Notes: generated by a model not told the origin, from the sequence alone. Shown: positions 53,566 through 62,963, counted from the stretch's first letter. The stretch is 64,000 bases of DNA from Virgibacillus necropolis (GCF_002224365.1 NZ_CP022437.1:3968001-4032000), one strand, 5' to 3'. Numbers and translations are program-made.

Positions 53566-53594
53566 ATTATACACTATAAATGTTGAAAAACGTT
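53566..53594 (-). promoter_or_regulatory. Promoter of the toxin gene
   Basis: Minus strand TATAAT (53571-53566), consensus -10; the -35 17 bp upstream is weak (AACGTT). The transcript would have a leader of about 80 nt. Confidence 0.5.
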
Positions 53595-53654
53595 AAAATA
53601 GTTAAAAAATGGTACAATATTCACAGGTTTCTGTAAGTTATGTACTATTTTATT

Positions 53655-54098
53655 AAAGCTGTTTTCGTACACATTGTTGCTTTTTCATCTTCATAGTTGA
53701 TATAAAATGCGACGTAAGTGCCATGTTTTGTGCTTGAACAACCGTTCCGGAAATCCACTACGCTTTCCGCGGGCTCGCGATGAGCCTCCTCGCGAGCAAA
53801 AACCGCTCACTGCGGGGTCTCATCGTCTTCGCTTTCCCGCAGGAGTCTACGTGGATTTCCTTCACTAGGGTTGAGCTCCTCCTAAAATTCATAACATTCA
53901 TCTCTTCACTCTTCAGTGATTGGAGCGGAGGGCAGTCGACTCCTGCGGGAGGATAGGCATAGGTGAGACCCCACAGTGCGACAGCACGAGGAGGCTCACC
54001 AGCCGCCCGCGGAAAGCGACTGCCCGCAGCGGAAATCACGTTGCTGTTACGTCGCAGTTTATATCAATAGCAACAGAAACTTTACTAAAACAGCCTTT
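53655..54098. repeat. GC-rich imperfect palindromic repeat element (~440 bp)
   Basis: The whole stretch is a long imperfect inverted repeat. Ends: AAGCTGTTTT (53656) and AAAACAGCCTTT (54088-54098). Inside them GATATAAAATGCGACGTAA pairs with TTACGTCGCAGTTTATATC, and the GC-rich arms (CTTTCCGCGGGC...CCTGCGGG...) mirror each other around about 53880-53930. GC content is far above the surroundings. It has the sequence character of the dispersed GC-rich repeats common in Bacillaceae genomes. No ORF with start and ribosome site. Confidence 0.8.
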
Positions 54099-54191
54099 CT
54101 TAAAAAGACTTAGAATGTGAAGTGTGAGTATCTCAAGCAAATATGCATAACAGCTTTTAATATAATGTAATCACCTCACTTCCGATAAATG

Positions 54192-54229
54192 AAACGAGCG
54201 CAATCCTTATTCAAGGAAAGCGCTCGTTT
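54192..54229 (-). terminator. Terminator after the 112-aa protein gene
   Basis: AAACGAGCGC / GCGCTCGTTT stem; minus-strand tail CATTTATC. Confidence 0.8.
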
Positions 54230-54244
54230 ATGTAAGTAATGATA

Positions 54245-54583
54245 TTAGACTTCTCTTATAAGGGAATGCCCTTCGTTTTGTTCCCTGTCTAACCACTGCC
54301 ACTTTTCAACTAGCTCAATTTTGCCCTCAGTTGTTAACTTAGGTATGGACTTACACTTCCCACCCCGTATTTCGTGACTTGTATTTACGTGATTATATCG
54401 AAATTCAAGAGAATCATCATCATGAACAATACCTATTAATTTTCCTTTTACTATTTCTCCCCCTGAATAATCTGCATAGAGTATTTTTCCTTCCTGCTTA
54501 TAATTAAAATAAGTTTTAGAAGAAACCTCGCCATTAGCTGTGTTTTCCACAGAGACAAACTTACGGTTATTATAATTAATCAT
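54245..54583 (-). CDS. Conserved hypothetical, often mislabelled N-acetylglutamate synthase
   Basis: 112 aa. Begins [22 protein letters not shown] and continues with an antiparallel strand pattern, [37 protein letters not shown]. It is a small conserved bacillus family that databases often call 'n-acetylglutamate synthase' without evidence; nothing in the sequence supports that enzyme (no GNAT fold). Immediately downstream of carbonic anhydrase (9 nt), so cotranscribed. Confidence 0.85.
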   Translation of the reverse strand: MINYNNRKFVSVENTANGEVSSKTYFNYKQEGKILYADYSGGEIVKGKLIGIVHDDDSLEFRYNHVNTSHEIRGGKCKSIPKLTTEGKIELVEKWQWLDREQNEGHSLIREV

Positions 54584-54592
54584 AAGGTCTTT

Positions 54593-55150
54593 CTAATCCT
54601 CTATGTCCACGACAGTAAGCTCTCCTGTTTCAGGGGAAATGGCAAGTCCGTGAACCGGTGTGTTAGCAGGAAGAAACGGATGACGACGAATGATTCCAAC
54701 ACTATTACGTACATTTCCCTCAACATCATCAAAGCCCTGAAGCCACTTTTCCATATCCACACCTGCATATCGTAAAGCATCAAGGCTGGACGGATCCATT
54801 CCTGCTTGTAAAGCTTTTTCAATGACGGATTCAGATTTCAAACCAGTCATACCGCATCCGTAGTGTCCAACCACCACCACCTCTTCAGCTTTTAGTTCAT
54901 AAAGAGCAACCATAATACTTGCCATCGTGCTTTCAAAAGGGTCGGAAATAATAGCACCAGCATTTTTTACGATTTTTGCATCACCGTTACCCAAATTCAT
55001 AGCGCGCGGGAGCAATTCTAATAGACGCGTATCCATACACGTAAGGATAACTAACTTTTTATCCGGAAACTTTGTAGTCTCATATTTTTCATATTCCTTG
55101 TTCTGTACAAATTGTTTATTATATTCCAAAATAGAATCCATGACGGACAT
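54593..55150 (-). CDS. Beta-class carbonic anhydrase
   Basis: 185 aa from ATG 55150, 8 nt after AAGGAG. Zinc ligands of the plant/type II beta class: ILTCMDTRL near residue 35 and GHYGCGM near residue 97, with the D/R dyad in CMDTR. Interconverts CO2 and bicarbonate. Similar to B. subtilis YtiB (YvdA). Cotranscribed with the 112-aa protein downstream. Full length. Confidence 0.92.
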   Translation of the reverse strand: MSVMDSILEYNKQFVQNKEYEKYETTKFPDKKLVILTCMDTRLLELLPRAMNLGNGDAKIVKNAGAIISDPFESTMASIMVALYELKAEEVVVVGHYGCGMTGLKSESVIEKALQAGMDPSSLDALRYAGVDMEKWLQGFDDVEGNVRNSVGIIRRHPFLPANTPVHGLAISPETGELTVVDIED

Positions 55151-55224
55151 GTGATGCACTCCTTTTTTCTGACTATATTAATTTCTTCACCTTTTATAGT
55201 ATCTAAAAAACAGGAATTAAACAA

Positions 55225-56592
55225 TTATTCGTCATAAAATATTTTTCCTGGGTTTAAAATATTTTCTGGATCAAGAGTTTTCTTAATTGCTTGCATAACT
55301 GGTAAGGCAGTTCCATGTTCTAGCACTTGGTACTTCATTTTACCAATTCCGACACCATGCTCACCTGTGCAAGATCCACCTCTCTCAAGTGCATACTCCA
55401 CAATATGTTTATTATAGTTCTCCGCATACTCCACTTCCCTCTGATTCTCGGTATCAATCATGAGGGTTGTATGATAATTCCCATCACCTACATGTCCGAC
55501 GATTCCGCCATCAAGGTTATATTCTTTTAACACTTTTTTTGCGGATTTAATCGCTCCAGCAAGCTCTGACAGTGGTAAACAAACATCGGTTGTCATCAAT
55601 TGCTTTCCGGGAAATCCATGTTTAAATGCGTATGCTGCATTATGACGGGCCCCCCATAATTTATTGCGTCCCTGTGTATCTTTTTCAAACTCAAATGCAT
55701 GGTTATCTAGATCCGCAAGTATCTCTTTTGTAAACTCAATATCTTGTAATAAACCTGCTTCATTTCCCTGAAATTCGATAAATAATGTAGGCATTTCATC
55801 ATAGTTTGTATCACTGAATTTATTTACTTGTTTTATGGAAAGCTCATCAATCAATTCTATTCTTGCTACCTGGATCCCAGCAGACAGAATATTGACTACC
55901 GCATTAATCGCGGAATCTATTGAGTGAAAAGTTGCTCTACTAGCTACGATCATCTCAGGAATTCCATATACTCGTAATGTTAATTCGGTAAAACACCCTA
56001 GTGTCCCTTCTGACCCTGCAAATAATCCATTTAGATTATAGCCTGATGAGGATTTGGCAGCTAAGTTCCCTGTATGCATAGTGGTTCCATTTGCCAGCAC
56101 TACCTCAATATCCCTTATTTGATCACGCATTATTCCATATTTCACAGACGTTGTTCCACTTGCATTTGTCGCAGCCATACCACCTAAAGTGGCATCTGCA
56201 CCTGGATCAACAGAGAAAAACAGTCCATGCTTTTTTAGCTCTTGATTTAACTTTGACCGCGTTACCCCTGGTTGTACCTTCACCAAAAAGTCATTGGGTA
56301 ACACCTCAATAATGCTATCCATTAATGAAAAATCAAGCGAAATCCCACCGTTTAATGGAATAACATGGCCTTCTAAGCTTGAGCCTACTCCAAAAGGTGT
56401 GACCGGGATCTTATGTTTACTCGCTATTTTCATTACTTGGCTCACTTCTTCGGCGCTTTCAGGATATATCACCACGTTTGGAAGACTTGGTGTATGATAG
56501 GATTCATCCTTACTATGTTGCTCTAGAATAGTTATATTTGTTGAGACTCTTTCTTTAGGTATAAACGTTTCTAGTTCAGAAATGTAATTCAT
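55225..56592 (-). CDS. FAD-linked oxidase, glycolate oxidase GlcD / D-lactate dehydrogenase type
   Basis: 455 aa. N-terminal FAD_binding_4 domain (VIYPESAEEVSQVMKIASKHKIPVTPFGVGSSLEGHVIP; PGADATLGGMAATNASGTTSVKYG) and C-terminal oxidase domain with DVCLPLSELAG, VGHVGDGNYHTTLM and GGSCTGEHGVGIGKMKY, then the ILNPGKIF end. Oxidises D-lactate, glycolate or another 2-hydroxy acid. No GlcE/GlcF partners nearby, so a single-subunit D-lactate dehydrogenase is the likelier reading. Start ATG 56592. Confidence 0.9.
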   Translation of the reverse strand: MNYISELETFIPKERVSTNITILEQHSKDESYHTPSLPNVVIYPESAEEVSQVMKIASKHKIPVTPFGVGSSLEGHVIPLNGGISLDFSLMDSIIEVLPNDFLVKVQPGVTRSKLNQELKKHGLFFSVDPGADATLGGMAATNASGTTSVKYGIMRDQIRDIEVVLANGTTMHTGNLAAKSSSGYNLNGLFAGSEGTLGCFTELTLRVYGIPEMIVASRATFHSIDSAINAVVNILSAGIQVARIELIDELSIKQVNKFSDTNYDEMPTLFIEFQGNEAGLLQDIEFTKEILADLDNHAFEFEKDTQGRNKLWGARHNAAYAFKHGFPGKQLMTTDVCLPLSELAGAIKSAKKVLKEYNLDGGIVGHVGDGNYHTTLMIDTENQREVEYAENYNKHIVEYALERGGSCTGEHGVGIGKMKYQVLEHGTALPVMQAIKKTLDPENILNPGKIFYDE

Positions 56593-56786
56593 TTATCTCA
56601 CCTTCCCCTTTCAATAAACCTATATATATAATTCGACATGACCCATGAAAATCCTGTTTCTATGTACTAGTCTATTAGACACAAGTAAAAACTACTATCT
56701 TATTTTAAGAAACCCCATTCATTATTAACCCTCCATTAAGTTTCTTCATACTTTTCTACCAGTTAATGTAGTAATTTCATCTTATA

Positions 56787-56812
56787 TTTACACTCCTTTT
56801 ACAAATTTTACA
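56787..56812 (+). promoter_or_regulatory. Pho box upstream of alkaline phosphatase
   Basis: TTTACA occurs at 56787, 56798 and 56807; the first two are spaced by 11 bp, as required for a PhoP dimer in Bacillus (TT(A/C/T)ACA repeats). About 95 bp before the start codon and followed by CATATAAG at about 56861, a usable -10. The rest of the 300-bp intergenic region (56593-56900) shows no other structure. Confidence 0.65.
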
Positions 56813-56900
56813 AAATTCGCAACGAATCTACTATTTTTTAAATCACCCTTTTACTCTACCATATAAGTGAAGATGCAATACAAACTCTAGGAGGATGAAC

Positions 56901-58256
56901 ATGAGAAAAAGAGCGTGGATTTTCGTTGCCTTATTTATGTTAATAGCTGCAAGCATCATTGGAATAAGTAGCACAAACTCAAGTGCTGATAGTGGAAAGA
57001 ACAAGCAAAAAGGAAACAATGGGAAAGCAAAAAACGTTATTGTGATGATTGGTGATGGAATGGGTCCTGCTTATACTACAGCATATCGTTACATGAAGGA
57101 TGATCCCAACACAACGCAAATGGAGAAAACAATCTTTGACAAACATTTTGTGGGTATGGCAAAAACTTATCCTGAAGATACCGAAGAAAATGTGACAGAT
57201 TCAGCTGCAGCAGCAACCTCTATGGCAGCAGCTATTAAAACATATAATGGTGCGATTTCTGTCGATAATGATAAAGAACCAGTAGGAACAGTACTTGAAA
57301 CTGCAAAAGAAAACGGAATGGCTACAGGACTTGTAGCAACATCACAAGTTAACCACGCAACTCCAGCCGCTTTTGGTGCACATGACGTTTCACGTAACAA
57401 TTATAATGAAATTGCCGATGATTATTTTGATGATAAAATAAATGGCGAACATAAAGTAGATGTCATACTCGGTGGCGGTACGAACTATTTTGATCGGGAA
57501 GACAGGAATCTTATAAAAGAATTCAAGCAAGATGATTATAACTATGTAACCACAACAGAAGAAATGCTAGAAAACGAGAATGACCAATTACTCGGTTTGT
57601 TTGCACCAGTAGGATTACCAAAAGCAAAAGATCGCAAAGAGTCTATCCCTTCACTTGAGGAAATGACTACAGCAGCACTTAAACAATTGAAGCAAGATAA
57701 AGATGGTTTCTTCCTAATGGTAGAGGGTAGTCAAATTGATTGGGCGGGACATGCCAACGATTCAGTTAGTGCAATGAGTGAAATGGAAGACTTTGCAAGA
57801 GCATTTGAGGCAGTAGTTGAATTTGCTAAAGAAAATGGACACACACAGGTTGTATTAACAGCCGATCATTCTACTGGCGGATTTTCCATTGGCCGTGACG
57901 GAGATTACAATTTTTATCCTGAAGCAATCAAAGCAGCTAAACGCACACCAGAGTTTATGGCGAAGGAAATTATGGATGGCGAAACTGTTGAGGACGTTTT
58001 AGATGAATATGTAACGTTTGATTTCACTGAGGAAGAGCTCACGTCTATCAAAGAAGCCGCTAGTAAAGATGACTTTGATACATTATATAGCGTTATCTCC
58101 GAAGTGTTTAATAACCGTGCAGGCGTTGGATTCACAACGAGCGGACACACGGGTATCGATGTCCCGGTTTATGCCTACGGACCGAGGAGTGAAGTATTTT
58201 CGGGGCTGATTGAAAATACGGATATAGCTAAAGAGGTATTTGGGTTTTTGAAATAG
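56901..58256 (+). CDS. Secreted alkaline phosphatase
   Basis: 451 aa from ATG 56901 (AGGAGG 6 nt upstream; the ATG at 56895 abuts it). Signal peptide at 1-30 (RKRAWIFVALFMLIAASIIGI). VMIGDGMGPAYTTAYRY binds metal, the nucleophile is S101 in VTDSAAAATSM, and MVEGSQIDWAGHAND, LTADHSTGGFS and TSGHTG supply the Zn/Mg ligands. Releases phosphate from monoesters outside the cell. A Pho box upstream fits induction by phosphate limitation. Confidence 0.94.
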   Translation: MRKRAWIFVALFMLIAASIIGISSTNSSADSGKNKQKGNNGKAKNVIVMIGDGMGPAYTTAYRYMKDDPNTTQMEKTIFDKHFVGMAKTYPEDTEENVTDSAAAATSMAAAIKTYNGAISVDNDKEPVGTVLETAKENGMATGLVATSQVNHATPAAFGAHDVSRNNYNEIADDYFDDKINGEHKVDVILGGGTNYFDREDRNLIKEFKQDDYNYVTTTEEMLENENDQLLGLFAPVGLPKAKDRKESIPSLEEMTTAALKQLKQDKDGFFLMVEGSQIDWAGHANDSVSAMSEMEDFARAFEAVVEFAKENGHTQVVLTADHSTGGFSIGRDGDYNFYPEAIKAAKRTPEFMAKEIMDGETVEDVLDEYVTFDFTEEELTSIKEAASKDDFDTLYSVISEVFNNRAGVGFTTSGHTGIDVPVYAYGPRSEVFSGLIENTDIAKEVFGFLK

Positions 58257-58271
58257 TTAATTAGGATGAAG

Positions 58272-58313
58272 AAAAGCGAACAACGTCCATAATGGGCATA
58301 GTTCGCTTTTTAA
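58272..58313 (+). terminator. Terminator after alkaline phosphatase
   Basis: AAAAGCGAAC / GTTCGCTTTT followed by TAAGTTT. Confidence 0.85.
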
Positions 58314-58355
58314 GTTTGTAAAATGCCTTTATTTAGCAATTATATTACTTTTCCG

Positions 58356-58634
58356 CTATTGAGCAAGCACATCCTGAAACTCAGGGGTTTTTGCAATTTT
58401 ACTTTTAGCATAGGAACACTCAGTAATAATTTTCTTTCCTTCTTCTCTCGCGTAGTTAACAACTTTTTCTACAAGTTCCCCAGCAACCCCTTGGCCACTA
58501 AGCTCGTTCGATACAATTGTATGTTCAATGATTAACTTATCATCATCTGCTGGAACAAAGATAATTTCTGCTAAAGGCTTTTCTTCGTTATCGCCAACAA
58601 AAAATTTATTGTCGCCTTTTTTAATATCCGTCAT
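58356..58634 (-). CDS. Small GNAT-fold N-acetyltransferase (YjdJ-like)
   Basis: 92 aa, the single-domain GNAT family (COG2388). FVGDNEEKPLAEIIF, then IIEHTIVSNELSGQGVAGELVEKVVNYAREEGKKIITECSYAKS with the acetyl-CoA loop GQGVAG. Ribosome site GGGAGG. The substrate is unknown. 24 nt after ctaB. Confidence 0.9.
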   Translation of the reverse strand: MTDIKKGDNKFFVGDNEEKPLAEIIFVPADDDKLIIEHTIVSNELSGQGVAGELVEKVVNYAREEGKKIITECSYAKSKIAKTPEFQDVLAQ

Positions 58635-58658
58635 GGTAAAACCTCCCTTTTTTATTAA

Positions 58659-59594
58659 CTAAACGGGCAATGTAACAATAATCATCATTAGAAAAAGTAT
58701 CGTTACATAATTCACTGAACAGAGAAACATTACTTGGGCCCATTTTAAATCCTTTTTTGTAAAAAAGCCACCGATCCCCGCTGCTAACCAACAAATGTTA
58801 AGTACTGTAGCAATTACTATAAATGTTGTACCTAACTGCGCTAAGAAAAATGGCAGTGGCAGTAGGCAAGCGATATATACAACAATTTGCCGCTTGGTCA
58901 TTTCAAATCCATATACAACTGGAAGCATCGCAACCTCAGCAGCTTTATATTCTTCATATTTTTTCATTGCGATAGCAAAGGTATGCGGCATTTGCCAAAT
59001 AAACAAAAGCAGGAACAGTACAATTGGGACTATATGATAAGCCGGTTCTATTGCCGCCCATCCTATTAAAGGTGTGACAGCACCAGAAAGACTTCCAATT
59101 ACTGTATTAAGTGTGTAACGTCGTTTTGACCACATGGTATACAAGACAACATACGTGAACCATCCCACAAATGCGTATAGGGTAGCTTCAATCGTTGTAA
59201 AAAATAAAAGAATGAAACCAAGTATACTCAATACGATTCCCAACTTTAGAACTAGGTTAAGCGGGATAGTTCCCGTTACAGTTGGACGATTTTTTGTCCG
59301 TGCCATTACTGCATCAATATCAGCATCATACCAATTATTTAGGATAAGTGCTCCAGCCATAACCATCGTGCTTCCAATAATGGTTAACAAAAATATACCC
59401 CAATAATCTGCAAAAAATGCATCGGTGAAATACAGCGCTAGCCAAAATCCAGTAAGGACAGGCAGTGCATTAGCTATCAATACAACTAATTTGAAAAGTG
59501 CTTTTAAATCAGAAGCTAAAGTAGGAACACTTTTGTCATTTGATGCAGTTGACTTTTCAATCTTCTGTGAAGTAGGCGTTTCCTCTATATTCAT
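58659..59594 (-). CDS. ctaB: Protoheme IX farnesyltransferase (heme O synthase)
   Basis: 311 aa UbiA-type prenyltransferase with nine helices. LILNNWYDADIDAVMARTKNRP is the catalytic Asp-rich motif; GAVTPLIGW and FLLLFIWQMPHTFAIAMKKYEEYKAAEVAMLPVVYG are typical of CtaB/CyoE. Makes heme O for terminal oxidase. No ctaA or cytochrome genes lie adjacent in this window. The start is ATG 59594 after GAGG. Confidence 0.93.
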   Translation of the reverse strand: MNIEETPTSQKIEKSTASNDKSVPTLASDLKALFKLVVLIANALPVLTGFWLALYFTDAFFADYWGIFLLTIIGSTMVMAGALILNNWYDADIDAVMARTKNRPTVTGTIPLNLVLKLGIVLSILGFILLFFTTIEATLYAFVGWFTYVVLYTMWSKRRYTLNTVIGSLSGAVTPLIGWAAIEPAYHIVPIVLFLLLFIWQMPHTFAIAMKKYEEYKAAEVAMLPVVYGFEMTKRQIVVYIACLLPLPFFLAQLGTTFIVIATVLNICWLAAGIGGFFTKKDLKWAQVMFLCSVNYVTILFLMMIIVTLPV

Positions 59595-59826
59595 TTCATT
59601 TCCTCTTTCTATAGCTAACTAGCAATTTTAAGACTTTATATCAATGATACCATTTCTGTTCAGGATTTCACACCGAATACATTTAAGATGTAACAGGAAA
59701 CCTTAACCAAGTTCTTCTTTTAAAACTAGTTGGACTTTAGGGAGTTCTACCTTGGTTAATTCCTAAATTCACCATTGATGAACCGTTCAATTTTGGGAAA
59801 CCATACTGGATAAGGAGGCGATACAT

Positions 59827-60099
59827 GTGGCTAGAAGAAATAAAATTTTAGTTCCGGAGGCTCGGGAAAATTTAGATCAATTAAAAGGACAGGTGATGAA
59901 AGCAAAAGGATACGATGTAAACATGACCGATCCTAATGCCGTAAAGTACGAAATTGCAAATGAACAAGGTATTCCATTACAAAAAGGGAACAATGGTCAA
60001 CTCACTTCAGAACAAGCAGGTAAAATCGGAGGGCCAATTGGTGGCAATATGGTAAAAGAAATGGTCAAAATGGCTCAAGAACAAATGAAACAAAAATAG
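59827..60099 (+). CDS. Small acid-soluble spore protein, alpha/beta type
   Basis: 90 aa; coats spore DNA and protects it from UV and heat. RNKILVPEARENLDQLKGQVM, KYEIANEQGIPL (the GPR protease cleavage region) and NGQLTSEQAGKIGGPIGGNMVKEMVKMAQEQM are diagnostic. The start is GTG 59827, 8 nt after AAGGAGG. Expected to be sigma-G dependent. Slightly longer than the B. subtilis members (about 70 aa), with an N-terminal extension. Confidence 0.96.
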   Translation: MARRNKILVPEARENLDQLKGQVMKAKGYDVNMTDPNAVKYEIANEQGIPLQKGNNGQLTSEQAGKIGGPIGGNMVKEMVKMAQEQMKQK

Positions 60100-60283
60100 T
60101 TGTATCCGCTGGTTTGAATTTGAATAACCGGCGGAACGCTTTCACCATGTGCAGACTGCTTATGTGGCATCCATTCCCTACTTAGAATAAAACCTTTAGT
60201 TTCAGAAATACTATATATAATATTGGTAGAACCTAGGGAAAAAGTTCTCTTAACATTAAAGAGAATTTAGGAAGGAGAACGAA

Positions 60284-61768
60284 ATGAAAAAGGTTACTTC
60301 AGTTTTTTGGATTACATTGGCTATTACATTGATCTTGTCCTTTTGGGGGGCAATTGCTCCAAAAGGATTTGAAAATATATCAGGTACTATTATGAGTTAT
60401 ATATCCGTCCACTTTAGCTGGTATTATCTACTAATCGTTTCTCTGTTTGTCATCTTTTGTTTATACTTAATCTTCAGCCCATATGGAAAAATCAGGCTCG
60501 GTAGGCAAAGAGACAGACCTGAATTCAGTTATCCTTCATGGTTTGCCATGCTTTTTAGTGCTGGCATGGGGATTGGGCTTGTGTTTTACGGTGTAGCTTC
60601 TCCTGTCTCCCACTATATTAATACTCCACCCACTGCTGACCCTGGTACAAGGGAAGCGCTTGAGGATTCGTTGCGGATTACATTCTTCCACTATGGGATT
60701 CATGCATGGTCGATATATGCAATAATTGCTTTAATTTTGGCTTACTTTACATTTCGTCACGGAAGTCCTGGATTAATCAGCGCTACTCTTGAACCTATTT
60801 TTGGACATAAAATGAAAGGTTCATGGGGGAAGTTTATCGATATAATTGCCGTTTTTGCGACCATTGTTGGTGTAGCAACTACTCTTGGATTTGGTGCAAC
60901 ACAGATAAATGGTGGTCTCACATACCTGTTCGGAATCGGTACCGAGTTTTGGGTTCAACTAGTTATTATTCTAATCGTAACGGTTTTGTTTATGATTTCT
61001 GCCTATTCTGGTCTTGGTAAAGGAATCAAATATTTAAGTAATGCTAATATGGCACTCGCTACAATCTTATTCCTTGCTACATTAATTCTAGGACCGACCC
61101 TGTACATTTTAAATTCATTTATAGATACACTAGGGGCATATATACAAAGACTTCCCGCTGAGAGTTTCCGTATATCGCCTAACAATGAGAAAGAGCAGCA
61201 GTGGGTTAGAGACTGGACCGTTTTCTTCTGGGCTTGGTGGATCGCATGGGCACCATTTGTTGGAATCTTTATTGCCCGTATATCAAAAGGGCGAACCATT
61301 CGAGAATTCTTATCCGGTGTCCTTATCGTTCCATCTGTAGTCAGCTTCTTGTGGTTTTCGGCATTCGGAATGTCAGGGATTGATGCACAGAATAACGGTG
61401 TAGATATTGCTGGACTTCCAGATGAACAAGCGCTTTTCGGTATGTTTGACTCTTTTCCGTTTAGTATGATCTTATCGATACTTGCGATCATGCTAATTGG
61501 AACATTCTTTATTACTTCAGCGGATTCAGCCACTTTTGTGCTGGGAATGCAAACGACAAATGGTTCTTTATCTCCCCCAACAACAGTTAAATTCGTATGG
61601 GGATTTGCTCAATCGGCCATAGCTGCGGTACTTTTATATACTGGTGGACTACAGGCTCTGCAAAATGCATTAATTTCAGCGGCACTTCCGTTCTCATTCA
61701 TCATGCTGTTGATGGTTTTCTCTTTTTTCAAAGCATTAAGGAAAGAAAAGGGTGAAAAAAAAGTATAA
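60284..61768 (+). CDS. BCCT family transporter (glycine betaine/choline type)
   Basis: 494 aa, 12 helices. Aromatic box and substrate loop: MGIGLVFYGVASPVSHY, FFHYGIHAWSIYAI, and the family signature WAWWIAWAPFVGIFIARISKGRTIREF. Na+-coupled uptake of betaine, choline, carnitine or ectoine as osmoprotectant. GMGIG (not GMGIGLV-S variants) suggests the OpuD/BetL side. Preceded by AAGGAG. Followed by a terminator. Confidence 0.93.
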   Translation: MKKVTSVFWITLAITLILSFWGAIAPKGFENISGTIMSYISVHFSWYYLLIVSLFVIFCLYLIFSPYGKIRLGRQRDRPEFSYPSWFAMLFSAGMGIGLVFYGVASPVSHYINTPPTADPGTREALEDSLRITFFHYGIHAWSIYAIIALILAYFTFRHGSPGLISATLEPIFGHKMKGSWGKFIDIIAVFATIVGVATTLGFGATQINGGLTYLFGIGTEFWVQLVIILIVTVLFMISAYSGLGKGIKYLSNANMALATILFLATLILGPTLYILNSFIDTLGAYIQRLPAESFRISPNNEKEQQWVRDWTVFFWAWWIAWAPFVGIFIARISKGRTIREFLSGVLIVPSVVSFLWFSAFGMSGIDAQNNGVDIAGLPDEQALFGMFDSFPFSMILSILAIMLIGTFFITSADSATFVLGMQTTNGSLSPPTTVKFVWGFAQSAIAAVLLYTGGLQALQNALISAALPFSFIMLLMVFSFFKALRKEKGEKKV

Positions 61769-61789
61769 TTGTGTGATTTTAATACAAGA

Positions 61790-61817
61790 GCTGCATGTGC
61801 ATTATTAGTCATGCAGC
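61790..61817 (+). terminator. Terminator after the BCCT transporter
   Basis: GCTGCATG / CATGCAGC stem followed by CTTTGTTTG. Confidence 0.75.
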
Positions 61818-61965
61818 CTTTGTTTGATGCAGCTAAATTTGGTCTACTCGAATCTTGGGTTATTCAGAAGTATGAATACTAATAATCTTTTCTTGAGGCT
61901 CGGCAACCCACTATTCTTTTACACTGGCCAGCTCATAATTGTTAAACATATTGGGGGACTAATCT

Positions 61966-62952
61966 ATGGAACTTCAGTTGATTGAGGTATACGCGCCTGA
62001 AAATTTTAACTATCAAAATGACTTATTACAAAATTTCTCATTTACCTCATATTGGATATCACATGAAAACAACGAAGTACACATCCGGATTCTCGTCGAA
62101 AAACAAGGTGCAGAGAAAATCTTAAATTATCTGGAAAAGGCAGCTTCAGATGAAAGCAGTCAATTCGATGCCATGCTTTATTCCGTTAAAGCATACATCC
62201 CTAGTAAATATCATGAAAAAAACACTCCTAATGATAATAAAGATCAATTTGAAAGAGCGAGCAGACTCGAATTATACTCTGTAGTTGAAACTTCAAGTAA
62301 AATTAACGGTAGTTTTTCGTGGTACACCCTGTTTGCTGCGCTAGTTGCCACTGTTGGCGTTATTCAAAACAGCCCCGCACTGGTCCTGGGAGCGAATATC
62401 ATCGATCCATCAATTAGGCCAATAATGGGAGTTTCGTTTTCTTCCGTTCTTGGTGAAAAAAAGCTGATTCGTCAATCGATTACCACGGCTATGTACGGTC
62501 TTTTAATCCCAATTACAATTGCTGCATTATTTGGTTATTTATTTCCTTTACCTATTAATAGTAATGAGTTTCTAGCTCAAACTAAAGTTCAACTCTTAGA
62601 TATTGTTGTCGCAGTTTCCGCTGGTGCTGCGGGTGCTATTTCTTTTGTAAAGCGATCACATGGACAATTAGTGGGGGTAATGATTTCTTTAGCGGTATTA
62701 CCCCCGGCTATTGTTTTGGGAATGATGGTTGGTGCTGCTCAATGGGAGGATGCCATTCAACCATTGTTATTACTTCTAATTAATATTAATTCAATCCTTT
62801 TATCAGCTATATTAGTATTCTGGGTCAGTGGCATCAAACCAGTCAATTGGAAAGATATTCAGGAAGCTGGTACTTCACGTGTTAATTCATTACTTTTCAC
62901 TGGCACAATTTTTCTTGCATTAATCATTACAGTTGTTCTTCTTAGATTTTAG
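61966..62952 (+). CDS. DUF389 membrane protein
   Basis: 328 aa of the DUF389/TIGR00341 family, unknown function. A cytosolic N-terminal region (1-120) precedes six or so helices: WYTLFAALVATVGVIQNSPALVLGANIIDPSIRPIMGVSFSSVLG and VAVSAGAAGAISFVKRSHGQLVGVMISLAVLPPAIVLGMMVGAAQW are diagnostic. GGGGGAC ribosome site. Convergent with the vWA gene (12 nt apart). Confidence 0.9.
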   Translation: MELQLIEVYAPENFNYQNDLLQNFSFTSYWISHENNEVHIRILVEKQGAEKILNYLEKAASDESSQFDAMLYSVKAYIPSKYHEKNTPNDNKDQFERASRLELYSVVETSSKINGSFSWYTLFAALVATVGVIQNSPALVLGANIIDPSIRPIMGVSFSSVLGEKKLIRQSITTAMYGLLIPITIAALFGYLFPLPINSNEFLAQTKVQLLDIVVAVSAGAAGAISFVKRSHGQLVGVMISLAVLPPAIVLGMMVGAAQWEDAIQPLLLLLININSILLSAILVFWVSGIKPVNWKDIQEAGTSRVNSLLFTGTIFLALIITVVLLRF

Positions 62953-62963
62953 CTATTTACAGG

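Noticed and set aside
53758-54120. Open frames in the GC-rich palindrome (both strands)
   Set aside because: They result from high GC content (few stop codons) and have neither ribosome sites nor protein-like composition.
59779-59807. TGAACC-17-CATACT as a sigma-G promoter for the SASP gene
   Set aside because: The transcript would start at about 59814, within the AAGGAGG ribosome site, leaving no usable leader. The true promoter must be elsewhere.
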